From Parablautia intestinalis (GTDB taxonomy: Bacteria > Bacillota > Clostridia > Lachnospirales > Lachnospiraceae): 64,000 bases of DNA. Location: assembly GCA_003612395.1 (NCBI GenBank), contig RAYQ01000012.1, positions 99,825 through 163,824 of the forward strand, written 5' to 3'. Numbering within the stretch: the first letter of the stretch is position 1; each line of letters starts with the position of its first letter. Shown piece after piece: positions 27,038-36,091 of the stretch. The position numbers and the translations under genes are program-made. The notes under the pieces are model-generated. The model saw only the letters and a program-made list of their open reading frames with translations, did not search any database and was not told the DNA's origin.

Positions 27038-29800
27038 TTAGCGTTCGTCTTTGCACTGGTAACCCACCATATCCTCATTGACCTCAATTGTCAGCAGGTC
27101 ACTGCCGTATTTTTTAGCTAAAACCCGAAACCGATCCACTATATCCTCCTCACTCATCAAAAGCAACGTCTCAAGATCGGTTTCCTCCCAGAATCTCCTG
27201 ATACCGCTTATCATTCCTTCCAGGCATTCGTCCCGTTCCGCCACCTTTAATTTATCTTTATCTGCAATGTGATAGGTAAACCGGTAATCCAATGTGCACC
27301 AGGCAAGCCCGTCTTCCGACTGCCTGTTCATACGTTCTCCCTCATATTCGGGATCCTGTTCCCTCTTTCCGGTCTGTATGCTTTGTATCACGCGGTAATT
27401 TTCCATTCTGGAAAACCAAAGAGTAAAGGCCGCGAAATGTCTTTCTTCCTCTGTTAATTCTACGGCATAATCCTTTAGGGCGCTGTCTGTGCCAACCCGT
27501 TCCATCCTTTCATAATCTTCATTGCACCATGCCAAAACGGCGTCATTGAATTCAGCCACAGACATTTCTTTATAATTGGGCGATGTCAGCTCATATAAAG
27601 AATCGTAGTCCTGTCTGCTCCCATTTGGAAAGGTCCTCCCCTTTCTTCTTTTTTCTTCCTCGTATTCCTCCCCTGCGGAAAGAGCGTTATTCTTTCTTAT
27701 GGCATCCCATTCGTCCTGTTCTTCATTATTCGCAGGCCGTAATCCCACTGCCTTTCCCTTCTCATATACAACATACAATTCCACCGCATTTTCAGAGTAT
27801 ATGCTGTTTCCCGTATGCTCCGTAATCCACATTCCCCGCTCTTCATCCATAATTCCCCTTACTTCTGTTCCTTTCCAGTACATTCTAAGGCCATTTCCCG
27901 GATTGTCCGGGGACGGGTGATATTGCCAGGTAAGGCCAAATTCCAGATAGGGGGCCAGGGTTTTATCCCACTGCTCCTTTGTCTGAGCATCTATGGCATC
28001 GTCAGGACTTTCCTCTAATGGAAACAAAGCATACGCAACGGAAACCTCCAATTTATCCGAACTTCGCTCCCGCTCAATCTGATTTACTCTTTCCCTTGCC
28101 GCTTTCAGCAGGTATTCCCCGTCTGATAACTCCGCCTCTGTTCTGTCTTGCAAAAAGGTTCTCATATCTTCCTCAGCAAGTACCCGGGCGTTTTGGTACT
28201 CCCGCACCTTTAGCTCGTCCGGTTTTAATATTTTTAAGCTTATCACGTATTCCCACGAAACCTGTCCGCGGATTTCCGGCTCCAGGCTTTTTTCCACGGA
28301 TCCGCTAAATTCTCTGACCTGCCATCTTTCCGCGGTCAGGGGCTCATATACATGATAAAAGTAATCCATATACTCATCTAAGGCATCGGCCTCTTTCCCT
28401 TCTTTCATCTGGACAGTATAACCTGCCTGTGAAAAATCCTCTATCAATTCCATGTACTTTTCGGTATCCGTCAATTCTGCGGCTTTTCTGCGAAAATCTG
28501 TCACAGTCATAGATTCATATCCGTCAAACCACAGCGCCAGCAGCTTTTCACTTTCATCGTCAGTGAGAGCTCCAAAGGGCAGCCTTTTCAATTGATACTT
28601 TCCGGAAACTGCCGATGCCGAAGTGGTAAATATCACTACCGTCATCAGAACCAGAATTATTTCTGCAAAAACCGCAGTCACGGAAGTTTTCCTGCTTTTC
28701 ATAATCGCCGTAATCCTTTCCTCCATAGCATTTTTACCTATGGGACTTTTGCTGAAGCTATTCCACAGAGGTATCAGCCCGCTTTTCCTTTCTTCCATCT
28801 TAATCAGTGTACGCGCATAGGAAGCTTTGGCCTTTTCTCCAAACTGGCGAATCACTTCCTCATCGCAGGAGAGTTCTAAATCACGATTTAATAAATTATA
28901 CATCACCCATACAAACGGATTAAACCAGTGAACACACAGCGTTCCTGCCATAATTAATTTTGTAACGGCATCAAATCTTTTTATGTGGGTAAGCTCATGG
29001 GCGAGAATATATTCAAGCTGCTCTTTATCCTCCCAGTCCGTTATTTTAGGCATTAATATAACAGGTGATATTATTCCATAAGTAAGCGGCGTACAGGTAA
29101 ATCCCGTCTGTCTTATAGAAATTTTACGTTTAAAGGGGTGTTCTTTCATCCATTTATACGCTGCCTCATGGCGGACAGGCAGGGAAATGTTAAATTCTTT
29201 GCGGCATTTGACATAAGAGCTTATAAAAAAAAGCGCAAATATAATAACGCCAGTTATGTATGCTGCCATCCACGCCCCAGAATTTAATTTATGATTTAAC
29301 TTATAGTCGTAATTATTTTGTTCAGGGTATATCTTATCCATGTACCCGCTGCCGGTATACTCCCCGTTGGCATATTCTTCATCAGCATGTTTAGAGTCAC
29401 CATTTTCAGCTTCGTCTTCCATATCTTCTGTTGTGTCATATCCCTCATGATAACCGGCTTTATAGCCTGCTTTATTATTTTCTTTATACTCCCTGCTTTC
29501 CTGCCCTCCTGCATAATCCAAAGGCATGCTTTCCTCCACAGGCACCGCTTCTATTGCCGGCATTACCTTCAATGCATCCATCATGCTTTTTACATCCTCA
29601 TTTTTCTGCGCCAGAGAATAAATACTGAAAGGAGATGCAAGCGAAATGGGAATAAGCAGCCTGAAAAGCGCTATCATCCACAGTGCCACAAAAACCTTTT
29701 TAGGCAGCCGGTTCATAAACAATACCCGAAATATCACAATTATAAAAATAGTAACCGCACCGTAAAAGCTCATTTGCAACAAATTCATAAAAGAAAACAT
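27038..29800 (-). CDS. M56 (BlaR1-like) membrane metalloprotease sensor with a novel C-terminal domain
   Basis: A 920-residue membrane protein. The N-terminal membrane helices are followed by a cytoplasmic M56 zinc protease with HELTH at residues 268-272. Another membrane helix lies near 380-410, then a large outside domain. That domain shows two related blocks, YESMTVTDFRRKAAEL and YKEMSVAEFNDAVLAW, and no SxxK/KTG motifs, so it is not a penicillin-binding sensor. A long acidic loop (residues ~95-170) separates the first helices. It should cleave the BlaI-type repressor on sensing an outside signal. Start set by GGGGG seven bases before ATG. Confidence 0.88.
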   Translation of the reverse strand: MFSFMNLLQMSFYGAVTIFIIVIFRVLFMNRLPKKVFVALWMIALFRLLIPISLASPFSIYSLAQKNEDVKSMMDALKVMPAIEAVPVEESMPLDYAGGQESREYKENNKAGYKAGYHEGYDTTEDMEDEAENGDSKHADEEYANGEYTGSGYMDKIYPEQNNYDYKLNHKLNSGAWMAAYITGVIIFALFFISSYVKCRKEFNISLPVRHEAAYKWMKEHPFKRKISIRQTGFTCTPLTYGIISPVILMPKITDWEDKEQLEYILAHELTHIKRFDAVTKLIMAGTLCVHWFNPFVWVMYNLLNRDLELSCDEEVIRQFGEKAKASYARTLIKMEERKSGLIPLWNSFSKSPIGKNAMEERITAIMKSRKTSVTAVFAEIILVLMTVVIFTTSASAVSGKYQLKRLPFGALTDDESEKLLALWFDGYESMTVTDFRRKAAELTDTEKYMELIEDFSQAGYTVQMKEGKEADALDEYMDYFYHVYEPLTAERWQVREFSGSVEKSLEPEIRGQVSWEYVISLKILKPDELKVREYQNARVLAEEDMRTFLQDRTEAELSDGEYLLKAARERVNQIERERSSDKLEVSVAYALFPLEESPDDAIDAQTKEQWDKTLAPYLEFGLTWQYHPSPDNPGNGLRMYWKGTEVRGIMDEERGMWITEHTGNSIYSENAVELYVVYEKGKAVGLRPANNEEQDEWDAIRKNNALSAGEEYEEEKRRKGRTFPNGSRQDYDSLYELTSPNYKEMSVAEFNDAVLAWCNEDYERMERVGTDSALKDYAVELTEEERHFAAFTLWFSRMENYRVIQSIQTGKREQDPEYEGERMNRQSEDGLAWCTLDYRFTYHIADKDKLKVAERDECLEGMISGIRRFWEETDLETLLLMSEEDIVDRFRVLAKKYGSDLLTIEVNEDMVGYQCKDER

Positions 29801-29827
29801 AGTCATACCCCCAATATACTGCAAAAC

Positions 29828-30187
29828 TTATTCAAAACTGCCGACAATCTCCTTTAACTTTTCAATCTGGGCTTCCGATAATTTTTTCCTGCCCAGCAGC
29901 GCGGAAAAAAGCTTGTCCGCCGAGCCATCGTAAACTTTATTGATCAGTTCGTCCGTCTCCGCTTCCTGCACTTTTTCCTTTGGAATCAGCGCATGGCACA
30001 TAAAATTGGGCTCCGACCTCTCAATTGCGCCCTTTTTCATACAACGTTTGATCAATGTATAAGTGGTATTAACATTCCATCCTACCTCTTTGCTCAGAAC
30101 GTTTGCTATATGTTTGGCGGCGGAATCCCCCTCCCGCCAAAGTACATCCATTACCTTTAACTCCGAATCAAAAAGTTTAATATCCAT
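29828..30187 (-). CDS. BlaI/MecI/CopY-family repressor
   Basis: A 119-residue winged-helix repressor: DSELKVMDVLWREGDSAAKH at the N-terminus, NVNTTYTLIKRCMKKGAIER as the recognition part, and a C-terminal dimer helix. It is cut by its partner M56 protease when the signal arrives. It is the first gene of the pair, 27 bases before the protease start. A promoter covered by a long palindrome upstream indicates self-repression. Confidence 0.94.
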   Translation of the reverse strand: MDIKLFDSELKVMDVLWREGDSAAKHIANVLSKEVGWNVNTTYTLIKRCMKKGAIERSEPNFMCHALIPKEKVQEAETDELINKVYDGSADKLFSALLGRKKLSEAQIEKLKEIVGSFE

Positions 30188-30227
30188 TTAACTATCCCTT
30201 TCTCTTTAATATGCCTGGTTTCTTTAT

Positions 30228-30290
30228 ACACATAAGACTGTGGTAGTATATTCTTGTCTTTATACTACCATAGTCTTATGTGTGAGTCAA
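30228..30290 (-). promoter_or_regulatory. Promoter and operator palindrome of the BlaI/M56 pair
   Basis: Promoter: TTGACT (30290-30285), 17 bases, TAGTAT (30267-30262). A 23-base inverted repeat (30228-30250 and 30261-30283, one mismatch, 10-base centre) covers the spacer, the -10 and the start of the transcript. Each arm contains GTAGTA or TACTAC, the half-site known for BlaI/MecI operators, and a smaller ACT-N5-AGT dyad, so four repressor subunits could bind. Confidence 0.85.
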
Positions 30291-30341
30291 GTTCTTTATT
30301 TTCAATACTTATTGTAAAATGCATTCATGCCAGGTCACAGA

Positions 30342-30465
30342 CAAAGGTTCTGCATTTACTGCACAGACTGTGAGAAAATGATACAAATTTTTATATTGAT
30401 ACATCCTGGAACTCCCTGTAAAATAATAACAAATGCTGCCATGCTTCACGAGTCGCTTTAATGAA
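30342..30465 (+). repeat. Dispersed intergenic repeat, copy A
   Basis: Contains two blocks found elsewhere in the window: GCATTTACTGCACAGAC with TGTGAGAAAA after it, and GCTGCCATGCTTCACGAG followed by TCGCTTTAATG. The first block matches 32336-32362; the second matches 33055-33085 and 37028-37062. It lies just upstream of the radical SAM gene. No coding frame or ribosome binding site fits here. The 30291-30489 gap holds nothing else that I recognise. Confidence 0.55.
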
Positions 30466-30489
30466 CAAAAAGAATGAAAGGGAATCAAA

Positions 30490-32277
30490 ATGCAGTTTTT
30501 ACTCACAGCCATAAACGCCAAGTACATACACTCCAATCCGGCAATTTACAGCCTGTGGGCCTATGCAGGATCAGAGCTCCAGCCTTTTATCGGGTTAGCC
30601 GAGTATACGATCAATCACCGGCCGGATGAGATCCTGGGGGATTTGTACCGGAGGGCCCCGGATGTGATCGGCTTTTCCTGTTATATCTGGAATTACAGCC
30701 TGATATGTGGACTGCTCAGAGAAATTCCCAAGGTACTGCCCGAAACGGATATCTGGCTGGGAGGGCCGGAGGTTTCCTTTGAGTCGGAAAAAATTCTGGC
30801 GGAATTTCCAATGGTGAAGGGAATCATGACCGGGGAAGGGGAGGAAACCTTCCGGGATCTGCTGCTGTGTTATATAAGACGCGAAAATCCGGGAATGGAA
30901 ATTGCAGAAAAATGTAAATACCCTTGTCTTACTGAAATTCCCGGATTGGTGCTGTCGGAAGGGGCTACGCCGGAGCGGGATTTATTGGATATAAACGCGC
31001 TATCCTTTCCTTATAAAGCGGTTTCTCAATTTGAGAAATTTGACAACCGGATTATATATTATGAGACAAGCAGAGGGTGTCCTTTCAGGTGTAGTTATTG
31101 TCTGTCCTCCATTGATAAAAGGGTACGTCTGCGGGATTTGGAGCAGGTAAAGCAGGAACTGCAGTTTTTTCTTGATAAAAAGGTTCCGCAGGTAAAGCTG
31201 ACGGACAGAACCTTTAACTGCAATCCTGCCCACGCCATGGAAATATGGAAATATATAAAAGAAAATGATAATGAAATTACAAACTTTCATTTTGAAATTG
31301 CAGCGGATATCATGAGCAGGGAGGAGCTTTGTTTTCTAAAACAGATGCGGCCGGGTCTGATTCAGCTTGAGATTGGGGTACAGTCCACCAACCGGCTTAC
31401 ACTTCAGGAAATTAACCGCCACGCGGATTTAGTCCGAATAGCCCGGGTCACAGACCATATCAGAAACTGCCATAATATCCATATCCATTTAGATTTAATA
31501 GCAGGACTGCCTTTTGAAGATTTTGACAGCTTTGAAAAATCTTTTGATGATGTGTACGCCATGAACCCGCATCAGCTGCAGTTAGGCTTTTTGAAGGTGC
31601 TCAAAGGCACTGCTATTTGGGAAAGGGCGGACGAGTATGGCATTGTCTATCAGAGCCGGCCGCCTTATGAGGTGCTTTCCACTAAATGGATTTCTTATGG
31701 AGAAATTTTAAAGCTTAAGCAAGTGGAAGAGATGGTGGAGCTTTACTATAATTCCAATCAGTTCACGCATATTCTGCCGGTTTTAGTGAAAATCTTTAAG
31801 GGGCCTTTTGAGATGTTTGAAAAGCTTGCTTCCTTTTATGAAGAAAAAGGATATTTTACCAATTCTCCCGCAAGAAGCTATCGTTATCAGGTTCTCCTTG
31901 ATTTTGCCCTTCACAGGGCGCCTGAAAAAGAAGAATTGTTCCGGGAGCTTTTTACCTTTGACTTTTACTTAAGGGAAAATGCCAAAAGCCGTCCTTGCTT
32001 TGGAGCGGATTTATCCGCTTACCGGGAACAGATATGGGAATTTTATCACAAAGAGGAAAGCAGTCCGGAATTTTTGCAGGATTATAAGGATTACCACGCC
32101 AGACAGACAATGAAAATGACGCATATGGATGTATTTTTTTATCCGATATGGGAACAGGATATGGATCGTTTGCAGCAGCGCCGAAAAGATCCGGTCTTTG
32201 TCCTTTTTGATTATAAGGAAAGGGATCCGCTTACGGGGGAAGCGGCCGTGCGGGTGGTTATCTGTAATAAGAAATGA
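30490..32277 (+). CDS. B12-binding radical SAM protein with DUF4080 C-terminus
   Basis: A 595-residue enzyme. Residues 1-130 form a cobalamin-binding-like Rossmann domain (KYIHSNPAIYSL, DVIGFSCYIWN). The [4Fe-4S] motif GCPFRCSYC has C197, C201 and C204, followed by a radical SAM barrel (KLTDRTFNC, IQLEIGVQS). The C-terminal ~200 residues match the DUF4080 style of this group. Such enzymes often methylate or rearrange unreactive carbons; the substrate is unknown. AAAGGGAATCAAA precedes the ATG. No operon partner is clear. Confidence 0.9.
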   Translation: MQFLLTAINAKYIHSNPAIYSLWAYAGSELQPFIGLAEYTINHRPDEILGDLYRRAPDVIGFSCYIWNYSLICGLLREIPKVLPETDIWLGGPEVSFESEKILAEFPMVKGIMTGEGEETFRDLLLCYIRRENPGMEIAEKCKYPCLTEIPGLVLSEGATPERDLLDINALSFPYKAVSQFEKFDNRIIYYETSRGCPFRCSYCLSSIDKRVRLRDLEQVKQELQFFLDKKVPQVKLTDRTFNCNPAHAMEIWKYIKENDNEITNFHFEIAADIMSREELCFLKQMRPGLIQLEIGVQSTNRLTLQEINRHADLVRIARVTDHIRNCHNIHIHLDLIAGLPFEDFDSFEKSFDDVYAMNPHQLQLGFLKVLKGTAIWERADEYGIVYQSRPPYEVLSTKWISYGEILKLKQVEEMVELYYNSNQFTHILPVLVKIFKGPFEMFEKLASFYEEKGYFTNSPARSYRYQVLLDFALHRAPEKEELFRELFTFDFYLRENAKSRPCFGADLSAYREQIWEFYHKEESSPEFLQDYKDYHARQTMKMTHMDVFFYPIWEQDMDRLQQRRKDPVFVLFDYKERDPLTGEAAVRVVICNKK

Positions 32278-32291
32278 CATATAATGCATTA

Positions 32292-32522
32292 AGAAGCCAT
32301 ATATTGTAGAGGACGTGTAACTCAGCCATGTCTGTGCATTAACTGCACAGACCGTAAGAAAACAACGGATGCCAAGCTTCGCTGGCCATCCTTATGTTAA
32401 ATGATGCAAGAGTGCAAAATCCCATCGCCGAAGGCGATTTTAATGGATTTTGCATGTAACAGTTCAGCAAAGCTGAACTGTTACGAAGACGTGGAATATA
32501 GGGGATACAATATATGGCTTCT
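32292..32522 (+). repeat. 231-bp multi-hairpin element with 17-bp perfect terminal inverted repeats
   Basis: Outer arms AGAAGCCATATATTGTA (32292-32308) and its exact inverse complement (32506-32522). Inside, in order: CTGTGCA/TGCACAG hairpin (32332-32350); GGATG-CCA/TGGCCATCC hairpin near 32368-32392; TGCAAAATCC/GGATTTTGCA (32413-32454) enclosing ATCGCC/GGCGAT; and GTAACAGTTCAGC/GCTGAACTGTTAC (32456-32484, 13 bp, 3-base loop). The right arm includes the spmB start codon (32514). It could be a MITE-like insertion or an RNA structure. Part matches dispersed repeat A. Confidence 0.8.
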
Positions 32523-33050
32523 GCTTTATCTAATATTTCCAATATTATTATACCTGTGATTATTTTTTATATTATCGCCTATGGAGTGGCCAGCAGGACA
32601 AATGTGTATGAGGACTTTGTAAAGGGTGCAAAGGAAGGGCTTAAAACGGTTGCGGGCATTATGCCAACGCTTGTGGCGCTTATGACCGCAGTAGGGATCC
32701 TGCGGGCATCAGGATTTCTTGCCTTTTTGGGAAATCTGGTGCGACCGCTTAGCGCCCTGCTGGGATTTCCCGGAGAATTGGTTCCCCTTGCATTCATTAA
32801 AATGTTTTCCTCATCGGCGGCAACCGGTTTGGTGCTGGATATTTTTAAAAACTATGGAACAGACTCTCTGATAGGGCTAATCACCTCCATTATGATGAGC
32901 TGCACGGAGACAATTTTTTATACTATGAGCGTATATTTCATTGCGGCTAAGGTGACAAAGACGAGATATACCCTGGCGGGGGCGCTTTTGTCTACTCTGG
33001 CAGGGATTGCGGCTAGTGTGGTGCTGGCGGGGATGATGTGTGGAATATGA
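32514..33050 (+). CDS. spmB: Spore maturation protein B
   Basis: A 178-residue membrane protein of the nucleoside-recognition/Gate fold: NIIIPVIIFYIIAYGVASR, VYEDFVKGAKEGLKT, MFSSSAATG and MMSCTETIFYTMSVYF are typical SpmB blocks. SpmA and SpmB help dehydrate the spore core. Usually spmA lies directly upstream; here there is the hairpin element and a radical SAM gene instead, so spmA is elsewhere or absent. AGGGG nine bases before ATG is the ribosome binding site. The gene supports a spore-forming ancestry. Confidence 0.93.
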   Translation: MASALSNISNIIIPVIIFYIIAYGVASRTNVYEDFVKGAKEGLKTVAGIMPTLVALMTAVGILRASGFLAFLGNLVRPLSALLGFPGELVPLAFIKMFSSSAATGLVLDIFKNYGTDSLIGLITSIMMSCTETIFYTMSVYFIAAKVTKTRYTLAGALLSTLAGIAASVVLAGMMCGI

Positions 33051-33054
33051 CAAA

Positions 33055-33085
33055 CGCCGGTACGCTTCGCGAATCGGCTTATTAT
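33055..33085 (+). repeat. Dispersed intergenic repeat, copy C
   Basis: AACGCCGGTACGCTTCGCGA and then ATCGGCTTATT; differs from copy D (37028-37062) at only a few positions and shares its core with copy A. It lies directly after spmB, beside the galT terminator. Confidence 0.55.
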
Positions 33086-33123
33086 AAGAAAAACCAGGGA
33101 ACACCGAAATTGGGTATCCCCTG
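33086..33123 (-). terminator. Terminator after galT
   Basis: Minus-strand hairpin CAGGGGATACC (33123-33113), 7-base loop, GGTGTTCCCTG (33105-33095), 11 pairs with two G-T pairs, followed by GTTTTTCTT. Confidence 0.75.
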
Positions 33124-33164
33124 ACTTAAATATGTATCCTATCGTTTTAACGAAAATAATTACC

Positions 33165-34685
33165 TCATGCATCCAGGTTGGCAATAAACCTGTCAAATGC
33201 CTGCTGTCCTTTTGGTGTGCGCTTATAAACCCCTGCGTCCGTCAACACCTGCATAAATACAAGGCCGATTTCATGCCGCAGGATATCATCTATATTCGAC
33301 TCGTCTATCTTCTCGTATTTATTCTTAAATTCATCTACCCACTCAGCATGTTTTTCTAAAACTTCATCCTCCCAAAGGTTCTTACCTGCCAGCATAGCCT
33401 GCTTTAAGTCTTCTATCTCATCTTTTAAACGGGCGGGAAGCACAGCAAGACCCATCACCTCTATAAGTCCAATATTTTCCTTCTTAATATGATGCAGATT
33501 TGCATGAGGATGGTACACGCCTAAAGGATGCTCCTTCGTGGTTATGTTGTTTCGCAGCACCAAATCCAGTTCAAAAGCATCTCCTCTCTTACGGGCAATA
33601 GGCGTAATGGTATTGTGAGGCTCCCCGTCTGTCTCGGCAAAAATAAACGCCGGCTCGTCCGTATAGCCTCTCCACTTCCCTAAAATTTTATCTGCAAGTA
33701 AGGTAATACGCTCCGTATCCTCTGCCTGTAAGCGGATTACAGACATAGGCCATTTGACAATCCCCGCCTTAACATCCTCAAATCCCTTTACCGTAAAGCT
33801 TCGCTCTACAGGCGCCTTTGCCATGGCAAATTCATAATGGCCTCCCTGGAAGTGATCATGGCTTAAAATAGAGCCGCCCACGATAGGAAGGTCCGCATTA
33901 GAACCTACAAAGTAATGGGGAAACAGCTTGACAAAGTCAAACAGCTTACAAAAAGCACTCCTGTCAATTTTCATGGGAATATGCTGTCCGTTAAAGACAA
34001 TGCAATGCTCATTGTAGTAAACATAAGGGGAATACTGAAACCCCCATCTGTCCCCCTGAATGGTGATGGGAATGATTCTGTGGTTATCCCTGGCAGGATG
34101 GTTTACCCGGCCGGCATACCCTTCGTTTTCTTTGCACAGCAGACATTTCGGATAGCCGGACTGTTTCGCTAATCTGGCTGCCGCAATTGCCTTGGGATCC
34201 TTTTCCGGCTTGGAGAGGTTAATCGTAATATCCAGATCTCCATACTCCGTGGCGGCCACCCATTTTACATCCTTTTTAATTCTGTAGCGTCTGATATAAT
34301 CAGAATCAGAACTAAATTTATAATAATAATCAGTAGCTTTTCTGCTGTCCTGCTTATAGTAATCCTGAAAGGTTCTGATAACCTCCGAGGGTCGCGGCAT
34401 TAAAATATTCATAATTTTGGTATCGAACAAATCCCTGTATACCACGCTGTTTTCCGTGAGAATTCCATTCTCATATGCATAGTCCGTCATGTCGGCAAGA
34501 ATGTTTTCCAAATCCTCCACGTTTGTTTTTTCAATTTCAGCTTCTTTTTCTTCGCTTATTTCCTCCAGCTCATCCAGCTTAAACAGTTCCAGAAGCTGGT
34601 TCGTAACATAAATCTTATCCTCATCAGGTACCAGTCCTGTCTTTTGCCCGTATACTACTAATTTTCTGATATTTTCCTGTATCAT
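33165..34685 (-). CDS. galT: UDP-glucose--hexose-1-phosphate uridylyltransferase, GalT2 family
   Basis: Leloir pathway enzyme: galactose-1-phosphate plus UDP-glucose gives glucose-1-phosphate and UDP-galactose. At 506 residues it belongs to the longer Firmicutes type, distinct from the ~350-residue E. coli form. Blocks HPARDNHRI, GSILSHDHFQGGHYEFAM (with the His-rich region around the nucleophile) and GVYHPHANLHHIKKENIGLIEVMG are seen. It follows galK by 118 bases on the same strand. Galactose may come from galactomannan side chains, lactose or mucin. Confidence 0.96.
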   Translation of the reverse strand: MIQENIRKLVVYGQKTGLVPDEDKIYVTNQLLELFKLDELEEISEEKEAEIEKTNVEDLENILADMTDYAYENGILTENSVVYRDLFDTKIMNILMPRPSEVIRTFQDYYKQDSRKATDYYYKFSSDSDYIRRYRIKKDVKWVAATEYGDLDITINLSKPEKDPKAIAAARLAKQSGYPKCLLCKENEGYAGRVNHPARDNHRIIPITIQGDRWGFQYSPYVYYNEHCIVFNGQHIPMKIDRSAFCKLFDFVKLFPHYFVGSNADLPIVGGSILSHDHFQGGHYEFAMAKAPVERSFTVKGFEDVKAGIVKWPMSVIRLQAEDTERITLLADKILGKWRGYTDEPAFIFAETDGEPHNTITPIARKRGDAFELDLVLRNNITTKEHPLGVYHPHANLHHIKKENIGLIEVMGLAVLPARLKDEIEDLKQAMLAGKNLWEDEVLEKHAEWVDEFKNKYEKIDESNIDDILRHEIGLVFMQVLTDAGVYKRTPKGQQAFDRFIANLDA

Positions 34686-34713
34686 GATACGCCTCTCTCC
34701 TTTTTCTGTTTAT

Positions 34714-34789
34714 AGACAACTGCAAAACCCGCCTGATTGTCAATTACCCTGACCTTAAATTCCCATATTATCCGGTTTCGCAATTGTCT
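34714..34789. repeat. Imperfect inverted repeat between galK and galT
   Basis: AGACAACTGCAAAACC (34714-34729) and GGTTTCGCAATTGTCT (34774-34789) pair at 14 of 16 positions with a 44-base loop. No T-tract follows on the minus strand, so it is not a typical terminator; it may shape galK/galT mRNA processing. Confidence 0.45.
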
Positions 34790-34803
34790 AAAAAAATCAA
34801 TTT

Positions 34804-35967
34804 TTACAGAGTCCTGGGACCATCCCCTACTTCCACCACATAAAAGTCTGCTTTATACCCGATTTTTCTTCTGTAAGCCTCCCCAACCTTACTGATAAAG
34901 GTATCGATCGCTTCGTCCTTTACCAGGCTGACCGTACATCCGCCAAAGCCTGCACCTGTCATACGGGAACCTACAACCCCGTCTATTTTCCAGGCTTCCT
35001 CCACCAGTGTATCCAGCTCGGCACCTGTCACTTCATAATCATCCCGCAGGGAGATATGAGATTCATTCATCAACTGCCCAAACTGCGCAATATCATTTTC
35101 TTCCAGCGCCTTTACCGCCTTTATGGTACGCTGATTTTCGTACACCGCGTGCTTTGCGCGCTTTGCTCTTACAATATCCTTGATGGCTGACTTATTTGCC
35201 TCAAACTGCTCCTGCGTCAAATCTCCAAGACCGTTAATATCCACCACTTTTTGAAGCTCTGCAAGGGCCATCTCACACTCGTCTCTTCTTTCATTGTACT
35301 TAGAATCCCCAAGGCCCCTCTTTTTGTTGCTGCTTGCGATAACCAGCTTCATACCCTCAAGTTTTACAGGCGCATAAGTGTAAGATAAATCGGCCGTATC
35401 TAAGAAAATAGCATGATCCTTTTTCCCCATGGCAATGGCAAACTGATCCATAATACCGCAGTTTACGCCATTAAAATTATTTTCTGAAAACTGTCCTATC
35501 AATGCCAAATCTTGATTACTCACTTCAAATCCAAAAAATTCCTTTAAAACATAGCCTGTCAGCACCTCCACAGAAGCAGAAGATGACAGTCCTGAACCGT
35601 TAGGTATATTTCCGTTTAAAAGAATATCAAGTCCAAAGGGTATCTGATAGCCTTTTTCTTTAAAAGCCCACATAACCCCCTTTGGGTAATTGGTCCACCC
35701 TGCCTCCTTTGCAGGCTTAAGATCATCCAGACCGGACTCGATCACGCCAAGATGCCCAAAATTCATGGAATAAAAACGAAGCTTTTTATCCTTCCTTACT
35801 CTTGCGACCCCATATGTTCCAATTGTGAGTGCACAGGGAAATACATGCCCGCCATTGTAATCCGTATGCTCTCCAATTAAATTTACGCGGCCAGGGGCAA
35901 AAAATACTTTTGCGCCTTCTGTGTCTCCGTAGACTTCCCCAAATGCTTTTAAAAGTGTTTCTTTCAT
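34804..35967 (-). CDS. galK: Galactokinase
   Basis: GHMP kinase: galactose plus ATP gives galactose-1-phosphate. The 387-residue protein has the galactokinase signature GRVNLIGEHTDYNGG near residue 30, the ATP loop PNGSGLSSSAS and the GAGFGGCTVSLV motif near the end. The start is the 12th codon of the open frame, because GGGAGGT lies nine bases before it. First gene of the galK-galT pair, downstream of the AraC regulator. Confidence 0.97.
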   Translation of the reverse strand: MKETLLKAFGEVYGDTEGAKVFFAPGRVNLIGEHTDYNGGHVFPCALTIGTYGVARVRKDKKLRFYSMNFGHLGVIESGLDDLKPAKEAGWTNYPKGVMWAFKEKGYQIPFGLDILLNGNIPNGSGLSSSASVEVLTGYVLKEFFGFEVSNQDLALIGQFSENNFNGVNCGIMDQFAIAMGKKDHAIFLDTADLSYTYAPVKLEGMKLVIASSNKKRGLGDSKYNERRDECEMALAELQKVVDINGLGDLTQEQFEANKSAIKDIVRAKRAKHAVYENQRTIKAVKALEENDIAQFGQLMNESHISLRDDYEVTGAELDTLVEEAWKIDGVVGSRMTGAGFGGCTVSLVKDEAIDTFISKVGEAYRRKIGYKADFYVVEVGDGPRTL

Positions 35968-36058
35968 TTGCTTTACCTCCCATTCTCCGTTACGCGGCAT
36001 TTGACTTTATGTAACTGCTTTATTTTTTACATTATAGAGCGGCACCCCGTCTAAAGGC

Positions 36059-36087
36059 CATAATGTCATGTTAAGAAAAGCTGTCAA
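36059..36087 (-). promoter_or_regulatory. Candidate galK promoter
   Basis: TTGACA (36087-36082), 16 bases, CATTAT (36064-36059) on the minus strand right after the araC-type stop. A second -10-like TATAAT lies nearer galK (near 36033) without a good -35, which would fit an activator-dependent start. Confidence 0.45.
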
Positions 36088-36091
36088 AATG

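Noticed and set aside
32339..32542. Minus-strand 67-codon frame in the 231-bp element
   Set aside because: It is made of hairpin arms and overlaps the spmB start; no ribosome binding site.
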